From Firmicutes bacterium UBA3936 (GTDB lineage Bacteria; Bacillota; Dethiobacteria; Dethiobacterales; Dethiobacteraceae): 16,448 nucleotides of DNA. Made by a program: the position numbers and the translations under genes. This document shows, piece after piece, positions 7,389-13,645 of the stretch. The first letter of the stretch is position 1. Each line of letters starts with the position of its first letter. The stretch lies in assembly GCA_002385745.1 (NCBI GenBank), contig DGEC01000081.1, forward strand, positions 1 through 16,448. The letters are read 5' to 3'. The notes beneath the pieces were generated by a model. The model saw only the letters and a list, made by a program, of their open reading frames with translations. It searched no databases and was not told the DNA's origin.

Positions 7389-8648
7389 ATACAAAAAATA
7401 AAAGCAGTAATTATTATTATTTCCGTTTTAATAAAAGTGATGCCGGCCACTGCCGCTTCCGCAACGGAAGCACCTTCGCTGACAGCCGAGGCGGCCGTTT
7501 TGTTTGCAGCCGAAAACGGGCAGGTTCTTTTTGAAAAGAATATGCAGAGGAAAATGTATCCGGCTTCTGTCACAAAAATACTTACCGGCCTGCTTGCCCT
7601 TGAAAGAGGTTCGTTGCCGGATATCCTGACGGCAAGCAGTGATGCCGTTTTTTCCATTAGGCATGATTCTTCCCATATTGCACTTGATGTGGGAGAAGAA
7701 ATTACTCTTGAACAGGCATTGTTTGCTCTTGCCGTTGCTTCCGCCAATGATGCGGCAAATGTTATTGCGGAATATATTGCCGGTAGCCAGGAAAGTTTCG
7801 GACGTTTGATGACGGCCAGGGCAATTGAATTGGGTGCAGAAAACAGCAATTTTGTCAATGCCCACGGCCTGCCCCACAAAAACCACTATACCACGGCTTA
7901 TGATATGGCGTTAATTATGGCAGAGGCTGTAAAAAACCCGGTATTTCTTGAAATATTCAGCAAGGGACGCTATGAAATGCAGCCGACTAATCTGCAGCCC
8001 GAAATACGCATTTTAAACAACTCCAACCCACTGCTGCATGGGGGGCATAATTACGAAGGGATTCTTGCCAGCAAGAAGGGATGGACACAGGAGGCGAAAC
8101 ATGCTCTGGTAACTGCCGCTGAAAGAGACGGGAGAAAACTTATTGCCGTTGTCCTGGGCAGTGACAGTTCAGACGGGGCTGCTAAAGACACCATAAATCT
8201 GCTGGATTACGGGTTTAACGAATTTTTGCAGATAGAATCCCCTCTTGCCGAAGAATTGGCAGCCGCAGGCAGCAGGCCGGAAATAGAGGCGGAAGACGGA
8301 CAACAAACAGTAACTTATTTGCTGCATAAAAAGCTGCCTGTACAGGCTGTTAAAAGGACGCTTTCTTTTTCCGGCAACCCGGGCCGGAAAGTGCTTGAGC
8401 TCTCGCTTGCTGTCAGTGAAGACAACGGGCTTATGTATCACCGGATAGGCAAATACAGCATTGTCTTGACTTCTCATGTTGCTGAAAAGAAGCCGGAAGG
8501 AACGGGGACAGGCAGTTTTTTGCGCTTTTTTCTCCGTTTTTTGCTTTTTTTGTTGCTGCTGGTTTTTCTTTTGCTGGTTAGAAAATACGCGCGCCGCCGT
8601 CTGCGCGCCAAAAAAAGACGCCGCCACAGAATAATTTACCGTTATTAA
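7389..8648 (+). CDS. secreted, membrane-anchored D-alanyl-D-alanine carboxypeptidase, apparent AUA start
   Basis: This is a serine DD-peptidase (peptidase S11) that trims peptidoglycan stem peptides outside the membrane. Counting from ATA 7389, the active-site motifs are SVTK (Ser60, Lys63) and SAN (118-120). The third motif, normally KTG, reads KKG (229-231). The nearest standard start, GTG 7437, would remove the signal peptide. From ATA 7389 the frame gives a textbook signal: basic QKIK, a hydrophobic VIIIISVLI core and an ATAASA cleavage site. A perfect GGAGGAGGTG (7371-7380) lies 8 bases upstream, and no ATG, GTG or TTG occurs in frame between the stop at 7341 and 7437. Near the C-terminus is one strong membrane segment (FLLFLLLLVFLLLV) followed by a very basic tail. 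It is divergent from the cross-bridge genes, so it belongs to a wall-remodelling neighbourhood. Confidence 0.85.
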   Translation: MQKIKAVIIIISVLIKVMPATAASATEAPSLTAEAAVLFAAENGQVLFEKNMQRKMYPASVTKILTGLLALERGSLPDILTASSDAVFSIRHDSSHIALDVGEEITLEQALFALAVASANDAANVIAEYIAGSQESFGRLMTARAIELGAENSNFVNAHGLPHKNHYTTAYDMALIMAEAVKNPVFLEIFSKGRYEMQPTNLQPEIRILNNSNPLLHGGHNYEGILASKKGWTQEAKHALVTAAERDGRKLIAVVLGSDSSDGAAKDTINLLDYGFNEFLQIESPLAEELAAAGSRPEIEAEDGQQTVTYLLHKKLPVQAVKRTLSFSGNPGRKVLELSLAVSEDNGLMYHRIGKYSIVLTSHVAEKKPEGTGTGSFLRFFLRFLLFLLLLVFLLLVRKYARRRLRAKKRRRHRIIYRY

Positions 8649-8696
8649 ATCCATAAATGTCAAATAATGATGACAGGAAGGAATTAGCACTCTTTG

Positions 8697-8703
8697 TGTC
8701 GAA
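8697..8703 (+). promoter_or_regulatory. match to the Spo0A box
   Basis: TGTCGAA, the core 0A box, stands 55 bp before the small XRE gene, within a 110-bp gap that also holds TGTCA/TGACA words at 8658, 8671, 8707 and 8730. A single 7-mer is weak evidence. Confidence 0.25.
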
Positions 8704-8757
8704 TAATGTCAAGGAAATCTTTAGGCAGTTGACATGCCAGTCGGGGGTGTCTGAAAA

Positions 8758-8964
8758 GTGTCTGAATTACTGGGACGCAGACTGCGTGCTCTGCGTAGAC
8801 TAAAGCGGTTAACACAGCAGGACCTGGCAGCGGAAGTAGGCATTTCTGTTTCAATGCTGTCAACTATTGAGAGGGGCGTGAAGTATCCGCGAGTAGATTT
8901 GATTAAAAAGTTTGCCCGGGTACTCGATGTGCCCTTGGAGGATTTATTTGTTCTCCCTCAATAA
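8758..8964 (+). CDS. small XRE-family DNA-binding regulator
   Basis: The protein has 68 residues and is almost entirely one Cro/CI-type helix-turn-helix. LGRRLRALRRLKRLTQQDLAAEVG, SVSMLSTIERGVKYPRVD and LIKKFARVLDVPLEDLF correspond to the five helices, with recognition around residues 28-38. There is no effector domain, so it probably acts as a simple dimeric repressor. The start is GTG 8758 with GGGGGTG (8743-8749) eight bases upstream. It stands alone between the carboxypeptidase and its own terminator. The target is unknown; the gap before it holds several TGTCA/TGACA half-sites that could be its own operator. Confidence 0.85.
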   Translation: MSELLGRRLRALRRLKRLTQQDLAAEVGISVSMLSTIERGVKYPRVDLIKKFARVLDVPLEDLFVLPQ

Positions 8965-8976
8965 AATAATTCCTGG

Positions 8977-8998
8977 AGCGCCGGCAGGGCGCTTTTTT
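8977..8998 (+). terminator. rho-independent terminator after the XRE gene
   Basis: AGCGCC (8977-8982) pairs with GGCGCT (8988-8993) around a five-base loop and runs straight into six T. It lies 12 bp after the regulator stop codon. Confidence 0.9.
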
Positions 8999-9113
8999 CG
9001 TGTTTGTCCGGAGCCTGCGGTACCTGGCGATGAACAATTGCAGTGTTTTTTTCTCCGCTTTTGCTAAGATAAGATAAAAAACAGATGATGGCCGGCAGGG
9101 GAGTGATATAAAT

Positions 9114-10076
9114 ATGCAGATTGGCAAAGTCCTTCTAAAAAACAAAGTGATACTTGCGCCGCTGGCGGGCGTTACGGACAGTCCTTTTCGCAGATTGGCC
9201 TGTGAAATGGGCTGTGCCCTGGTTTATACTGAAATGATTAGCGCCAAGGGGCTTCTTTGTGCGCCGAAAACAATGAGCCTGGCGTATTTTACCCCTGCCG
9301 AGCGCCCTATTGCCATACAGTTGTTTGGCAGTGAACCGCAAATCATGGCGGAAGCCGCCGCGGCGGTAACCGGCCTTAAGCCTGATATTATTGATATTAA
9401 CATGGGTTGTCCGGTAAAAAAGGTCGCCGGCAGGGGTGAAGGAGCAGCGTTAATGCGCAAGCCGGAGAAAGTCTTTGAGATTGTCAAATCCGTTTGTGCA
9501 AGAGTAAAAATTCCCGTCACTGTCAAGCTGCGCAAGGGGTGGGACGAGTCAAGCATAAATGCAGTTGAAGCAGCCCTTGCCGCCCAGGAGGGAGGAGCGG
9601 CTGCCGTAGCAGTGCATGGCCGGACACGGGAGCAGGGATACAGTGGTAAAGCGGATTGGAATATTATCAGGCTGGTAAAGGAAGCTCTACAGATTCCGGT
9701 TATAGGCAACGGTGATATTTCAGAGCCCCGTCATGCACTGGAAATGCTGCGGCAGACAGGCTGTGACGCAGTAATGATCGGACGCGGCGTACTCGGGAAT
9801 TTATGGTTGATCCGCAGGACAGTTCACTTTCTGGAGACCGGCGAACTGCTGTCTGAACCGTCTCTTAAGGAAAAAGCCGCCCTGGCCATAAGGCAGTTGG
9901 AGATGGCCGTAAGCGAGAAGGGCGAATATGTGGGTGTGCGCGAAATGCGCAAGCATTTTGCCTGGTATCTTAAGGGAGTCAGGGGAGCAGCCTCTTTGCG
10001 GGATAAAGTAATGCGGGCTAAAACGAAGGAAGAAATGGCAGCTGTTATGGAATTATTTTTAGCCGCTGAAAAGTAA
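9114..10076 (+). CDS. dusB: tRNA-dihydrouridine synthase
   Basis: An FMN-dependent enzyme that reduces uridines in the tRNA D-loop with NADPH. The 320-residue TIM-barrel protein starts with the typical VILAPLAGVTDSPFRRL. It has the catalytic cysteine Cys99 in INMGCPVKKV, the basic VKLRKGWD block, HGRTREQGYSGKADW and the flavin phosphate-binding GNGDI and MIGRG motifs. The C-terminal helical RNA-binding part (REMRKHFAWYLKG) is complete. This profile fits the bacterial DusB/Firmicutes Dus1 group. ATG start with GGGGAG about 12 bases upstream. An extended -10 candidate, TGCTAAGAT, lies at 9062-9070 but lacks a clear -35. The next operon has its own promoter. Confidence 0.93.
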   Translation: MQIGKVLLKNKVILAPLAGVTDSPFRRLACEMGCALVYTEMISAKGLLCAPKTMSLAYFTPAERPIAIQLFGSEPQIMAEAAAAVTGLKPDIIDINMGCPVKKVAGRGEGAALMRKPEKVFEIVKSVCARVKIPVTVKLRKGWDESSINAVEAALAAQEGGAAAVAVHGRTREQGYSGKADWNIIRLVKEALQIPVIGNGDISEPRHALEMLRQTGCDAVMIGRGVLGNLWLIRRTVHFLETGELLSEPSLKEKAALAIRQLEMAVSEKGEYVGVREMRKHFAWYLKGVRGAASLRDKVMRAKTKEEMAAVMELFLAAEK

Positions 10077-10094
10077 TCGCCCGGAAAAAAATGT

Positions 10095-10123
10095 TTGCAT
10101 TATCTATTTTTTTATGTTACAAT
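10095..10123 (+). promoter_or_regulatory. sigma-A promoter of the AAR operon
   Basis: TTGCAT (10095-10100) is followed after exactly 17 bp by TACAAT (10118-10123), with a TG one base before it (extended -10). The expected start of transcription is near 10130, about 30 nt before the regulator gene. Confidence 0.65.
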
Positions 10124-10127
10124 TCCG

Positions 10128-10149
10128 GTGTACACAAAACTGTGCACAA
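10128..10149 (+). promoter_or_regulatory. operator-like repeats at the start of the AAR operon
   Basis: Two 8-bp palindromes, GTGTACAC (10128-10135) and TGTGCACA (10141-10148), lie over the predicted transcription start. Aligned, TGTACACAA and TGTGCACAA form a direct repeat of period 12. The site suits autoregulation by the HTH protein encoded just downstream. Confidence 0.4.
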
Positions 10150-10160
10150 GGGAGAGGAAA

Positions 10161-10703
10161 ATGGAGTTTATACGTATTGGCGATAAACTAATTAATCTTC
10201 GTAAAATTAACGAGACGGTCCGGCGAATATTGCAGTTAAGGAGTGAAGGGCTTTCACAGCAGGAGGTAGCCTCAAAACTGTCTCTTGACAGGGGATTTAT
10301 TTCCAGGCTGGAATCCCTGGGCAATGTCAGGCGTGGCGGCCGGATCGGTATTGTGGCATTTCCTGTTAAAAACAAGGCAGAATTTACTGCCCTTGCGGAC
10401 CGCTACGGCGTGGAGGATCGTCTGATCCTCACCAACAGCGAGCGGTGGCAGTTGATTGAAGGCAGCAGTGGTGTTGATTTCCTGCACCGTGTTTTTACCA
10501 TTATTGAACAGCTGCGCCAGTGCGATATCGTCCTTGTTTTCTGTTCCAGCAAATGGTGCCGGCTTGCAGCCGCCTTGCTGGACAATGAAGTGATAATGAA
10601 GGAAATTGGGGAAACTCCTTTATCTGAAGATGTTTATGTTGACGTTGCCGAAATTATGTCTCTGTTGGATTCTATTGCCAGTGCCGAGGAGGATAAGAAA
10701 TGA
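10161..10703 (+). CDS. helix-turn-helix regulator with a C-terminal alpha/beta domain
   Basis: The 180-residue protein has an HTH at about residues 20-52 (RILQLRSEGLSQQEVASKLS then RGFISRLESLG). An alpha/beta domain follows, with beta-strand-like GRIGIVAFPV, RLILTNS and CDIVLVFCSS separated by helices, probably for sensing or oligomerisation. I chose ATG 10161 because GGGAGAGG sits just upstream and the longer frame from 10095 would begin inside the promoter. The gene's stop overlaps the next start (ATGA), tying it to the unknown protein and the AAR-like reductase, which it most likely controls. I do not recognise a characterised relative; the ligand is unknown. Confidence 0.8.
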   Translation: MEFIRIGDKLINLRKINETVRRILQLRSEGLSQQEVASKLSLDRGFISRLESLGNVRRGGRIGIVAFPVKNKAEFTALADRYGVEDRLILTNSERWQLIEGSSGVDFLHRVFTIIEQLRQCDIVLVFCSSKWCRLAAALLDNEVIMKEIGETPLSEDVYVDVAEIMSLLDSIASAEEDKK

Positions 10704-11599
10704 AAAAAGTTGTCAGCATTAGTTTAGGGTCATCCAAGCGCAACCATGCTGTGGAAATGGAGATAAACGGTTGCAACTGTCATATAGAACGCATAGGTAC
10801 AGACGGGGATATGAAAAGAATGGTTGCCCTCATAAAGGAAATGGACGGCAAGGTGGATGCCTTCGGGCTCGGAGGTATTGACATATATATTCAAGCAGGT
10901 ACCCGTCGCTATACTTTGCGGGATGCGAAAAAGATAGCCGGGGTTGCCAAAAAAACGCCGCTTGTTGACGGGTTGGGGTTAAAAAATACCCTGGAAAGAA
11001 AAGTAATCAAGTATCTGCAGTCAGAAACCGACCTTTTGCATGGAAGCCCGCTCGTGCTTATGATGGCGGGAACCGATCGCTACGGTATGGCTGAAGCCCT
11101 GCACAATGCCGGCTGCCGGCTGATGATTGGTGATTTTGTCTTTGCTATTGGCCTGCCTATAGTAATGCATTCATTAAAAACACTTAACCGGGTAGCCCGG
11201 CTGCTGGCACCTCTTGCGGCTCAGTTGCCGTTTTCCATGCTCTACCCGACCGGGGAAAAGCAGGTGGAAAATAAGCCCAAGGCGGAACACCTGTTTCGCA
11301 AAGCAGATATTATTGCCGGTGACTTTCACTTTATTTACCGCTATATGCCGCCCGATATGAAAGGCAAAATAGTTATTACCAATACGACAACGGCTGATGA
11401 CGTTCAGGCACTCCGGGAACGCGGGATAAAAACTTTGGTAACCACGACTCCCGAGTTAAACGGGCGTACTTTCGGTACCAACGTCATGGAAGCACTGCTG
11501 GTTGCATTATCAGGGAAAAAAAGAGAACTAAAGGATGCTGAATATGAGGAACTGCTAATCAAGGCAAATATTGAACCGCGCATAATGCATTTTCAATAG
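10700..11599 (+). CDS. conserved protein of unknown function, partner of the AAR-like reductase
   Basis: The 299-residue soluble protein has no signal peptide or membrane segment. Blocks that look functionally constrained are SLGSSKRNH near the N-terminus, DAFGLGGIDIYI, TPLVDGLGLKNTLER, MMAGTDRYGMAEAL, GDFVFAIGLPI, MLYPTGEKQ, IAGDFHFIYRYMP, ITNTTTADDV and TTPELNGRTFGTNVMEALL. I recall relatives labelled quinate 5-dehydrogenase in databases, but I see no Rossmann glycine motif or shikimate-type active site, so I do not use that name. The many Asp, Thr and Gly blocks suggest a nucleotide or phosphate ligand; this is a guess. It is coupled to the regulator by ATGA and followed 16 bp later by the reductase, so it probably acts on or with the reductase or its product. 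Confidence 0.8.
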   Translation: MKKVVSISLGSSKRNHAVEMEINGCNCHIERIGTDGDMKRMVALIKEMDGKVDAFGLGGIDIYIQAGTRRYTLRDAKKIAGVAKKTPLVDGLGLKNTLERKVIKYLQSETDLLHGSPLVLMMAGTDRYGMAEALHNAGCRLMIGDFVFAIGLPIVMHSLKTLNRVARLLAPLAAQLPFSMLYPTGEKQVENKPKAEHLFRKADIIAGDFHFIYRYMPPDMKGKIVITNTTTADDVQALRERGIKTLVTTTPELNGRTFGTNVMEALLVALSGKKRELKDAEYEELLIKANIEPRIMHFQ

Positions 11600-11615
11600 G
11601 AGGATTTGAAAAAAT

Positions 11616-12689
11616 ATGGGAGACTTTGCATTTATTATCCACCCCATTGAACTTGAGGATGTATACAGGAAAATCAAGTTTTTAAAGAAACTGCCCGCTT
11701 TCTTGGTAGAAAGCATTGTTAAAATAATGCCTCCCATAAAAGTGTCAAAAATAACCGGGGTGCGTTCTCCCTACGGTGAAACTTCCGGATATTTCATTGC
11801 CTGTCCGTTAACTTCCAAGCAGATGATTTCAATGCCTGAAGAAAAAGTGCTAAAGAAAATAATCCGTACAGGTAAAATTGCCGAGCGACTGGGAGTAAAA
11901 ATAGTAGGGCTGGGTGCTATGACCGCAGTTGTCGGCGATGCCGGTATAACTATTGCCAGGAATTTAAATATAGCCGTTACAACAGGCAACAGCTATACGG
12001 TAGCCACGGCTTTGCAGGGCACCAAAAAGGCCGCAGAGTTGATGGGCATCGATTTGAAAGAAGCCAATATACTGATTGCCGGTGCTACAGGTTCTATCGG
12101 CAGTGTTTGCGCCCGTATCCTGGCAAGGGAAGCGTCGCAAATGACTCTGTTGGCCAGGAATAAGGAGAAATTAGAAGACCTGGCAGAAAGAATTCGGCAA
12201 GAAAGCGGCCTGAATGTCGCGGTCTCAACCAATGTCAGGGAATCTGTCAGTCAGGCAGATGTTGTCATTACGGTTACCGGCTCTGCTGAATCGGTTATTG
12301 ACGTGCTGGATTTAAAACCCGGGGCTGTTGTCTGTGATGTTGCCAGACCCAGGGATGTATCAAAACGCGCGGCCTCCCTCCGCGATGATGTGTTGGTTAT
12401 TGAGGGAGGCATTGTAGACGTACCGGGAGAGGCTGATTTCGGTTTTAATTTTGGTTTTCCTCCCCGCACTTCCTATGCCTGCATGGCGGAAACAATGCTT
12501 TTGGCACTGGAAAAACGCTTTGAATCATTTACATTGGGACGGGATCTGTCCGTTGAGCAGGTAGATGAGATAACACGGCTTGCTGAGAAGCATGGCTTTA
12601 AATTATCCGGTTTTCGCAGCTTTGAGCGTCCTGTAACCGCTGAGGAGATAGCCAATATACGCAGGAATGCCGCCAGGCACTACCGGTAA
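11616..12689 (+). CDS. long-chain acyl-ACP/acyl-CoA reductase-like protein (AAR homologue)
   Basis: The cyanobacterial AAR reduces acyl-ACP or acyl-CoA to fatty aldehyde with NADPH through a cysteine thioester. This 357-residue protein follows AAR end to end. It has FAFIIHP at the N-terminus, IVGLGAMTAVV (AAR: ALGGFTSI), TTGNSYT (122-128), the nucleotide-binding GATGSIG (156-162), LLARNKEKLEDL, EGGIVDVPGEADF and RTSYACMAETMLL. In that last block Cys289 aligns with the catalytic Cys294 of Synechococcus AAR. The C-terminal GRDL…HGF block also matches. Generic naming as shikimate or amino-acid dehydrogenase would rest only on the Rossmann fold. AGGAGG at 11598-11603 is 12 bases before the ATG. 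It is the last gene of the operon, before a strong terminator. No aldehyde-deformylating oxygenase is present. Chain length and acyl carrier are unknown. Confidence 0.8.
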   Translation: MGDFAFIIHPIELEDVYRKIKFLKKLPAFLVESIVKIMPPIKVSKITGVRSPYGETSGYFIACPLTSKQMISMPEEKVLKKIIRTGKIAERLGVKIVGLGAMTAVVGDAGITIARNLNIAVTTGNSYTVATALQGTKKAAELMGIDLKEANILIAGATGSIGSVCARILAREASQMTLLARNKEKLEDLAERIRQESGLNVAVSTNVRESVSQADVVITVTGSAESVIDVLDLKPGAVVCDVARPRDVSKRAASLRDDVLVIEGGIVDVPGEADFGFNFGFPPRTSYACMAETMLLALEKRFESFTLGRDLSVEQVDEITRLAEKHGFKLSGFRSFERPVTAEEIANIRRNAARHYR

Positions 12690-12710
12690 AAAGAATGCTA
12701 ACGACAAAAG

Positions 12711-12736
12711 CAGACCGGAAAAGGTCTGTTTTTTTT
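12711..12736 (+). terminator. rho-independent terminator of the AAR operon
   Basis: CAGACC (12711-12716) pairs with GGTCTG (12723-12728) around a GGAAAA loop, followed by eight T. It lies 21 bp after the reductase stop codon and separates that operon from the phosphatase gene. Confidence 0.92.
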
Positions 12737-12778
12737 AACCGGTTCATCCTGCCGGCTGCTGGCTAGGAGGAGCAATTG

Positions 12779-12811
12779 GTGATAACATTAAGTCAGGCAT
12801 ATTCAATCTAA
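12779..12811 (+). other. possible 10-codon leader ORF before the PHP gene
   Basis: AGGAGG (12765-12770) stands at ideal spacing before GTG 12779, opening a 10-codon frame (MITLSQAYSI) that stops one base before the ribosome site of the next gene. It could couple translation or be a remnant. An alternative reading of the same DNA is a weak promoter, TTGGTG-18-TATTCA (12776-12805). Confidence 0.25.
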
Positions 12812-12827
12812 CGGGAGGGTGGAAAAA

Positions 12828-13637
12828 TTGCAGAGAAAAACCGACTACCACATACATCCTGACTATTCACCGGATGCCGACGGGGTAAAGATTATAGACT
12901 ATTGTCACCGGGCACTGGAATTGAATCTGGAAGAAATCTGCTTCACTACCCATCTCGAATTTGGTCCGCCCGGATCTGCTCAACCGGACTGGCTGGAAAA
13001 CTACATTGCCGAAATCCGTGAGGCGCAAGAAGAATTCAGGCCGCAGGGGCTTAAGATAAAGGCCGGTATTGAAGTAGGCTACCGGAGAGGATACGAAAAG
13101 GAAATAGAGAGAATCGTAAAGCAGTATCCTTTTGATTATGTGCTGGGTGCAATCCATGATCTGGCAGGTTATTCCATTGCCTCCGCAAAGGAAAGCCCCG
13201 CTTATTTTGCCGGTCGCGACATAAGAGCAGTCCGGCAGGAATATTTTTCCCTTTTGGAGGAAGCCGTAAAAAGCGGGCTTTTTGATGCCATTGCGCATTT
13301 GGACATTTACTGCAGGTATGGCATCAAATATTTTGGCAGCCAAATATCAACTATCCATCGCGGAATTGTAGAACCGATCCTGCAGGAAATGTCCGGAAGA
13401 AAGATGGCCCTGGAGATCAATACGTCAAGTATGAGCAAAAACTTGAAAGACTTTCACCCCTCCAAAGAAATTATTGCTTTGGCCAAGAAAGCCGGCATCA
13501 AAATTTTTACTGTTGGCTCGGATGCGCATAGGCTGAATAGTTTGGGCAGGCACATTGATGCTGCCCTGGCCCTGCTGGAAGCATTCGGCTTGAAAAACCA
13601 TGTCTTTACCCGCCGTATTGCAAGTCCTCTTTCTTAG
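12828..13637 (+). CDS. PHP-domain phosphoesterase, histidinol-phosphatase-like
   Basis: A 269-residue polymerase-and-histidinol-phosphatase family metal enzyme. All the metal-binding motifs are visible: HIH near the N-terminus (DYHIHPDYSPD), TTHLEF, GIEVGY (Glu), GAIHDL, AHLDIY and GSDAHR near the end. This fits HisJ/HisK-type histidinol-phosphatases, but no other histidine gene is nearby, so another sugar or inositol phosphate could be the substrate. I chose TTG 12828 because GGGAGGG (12813-12819) is eight bases upstream; the GTG at 12819 lies inside that ribosome site. It ends 8 bp from the convergent inositol enzyme. A phosphatase for di-inositol phosphate phosphate would be needed in that pathway, but the opposite orientation argues against a fixed link. 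Confidence 0.85.
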   Translation: MQRKTDYHIHPDYSPDADGVKIIDYCHRALELNLEEICFTTHLEFGPPGSAQPDWLENYIAEIREAQEEFRPQGLKIKAGIEVGYRRGYEKEIERIVKQYPFDYVLGAIHDLAGYSIASAKESPAYFAGRDIRAVRQEYFSLLEEAVKSGLFDAIAHLDIYCRYGIKYFGSQISTIHRGIVEPILQEMSGRKMALEINTSSMSKNLKDFHPSKEIIALAKKAGIKIFTVGSDAHRLNSLGRHIDAALALLEAFGLKNHVFTRRIASPLS

Positions 13638-13645
13638 ATTTTCTC

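Noticed and set aside
9171..9709. Antisense open frames within dusB and other long genes
   Set aside because: They are reverse-strand shadows without ribosome sites, and the forward genes have clear families.
11616..12689. Shikimate or amino-acid dehydrogenase as the name for the AAR-like gene
   Set aside because: Only the Rossmann region supports it; the catalytic cysteine block and the N- and C-terminal blocks fit AAR.
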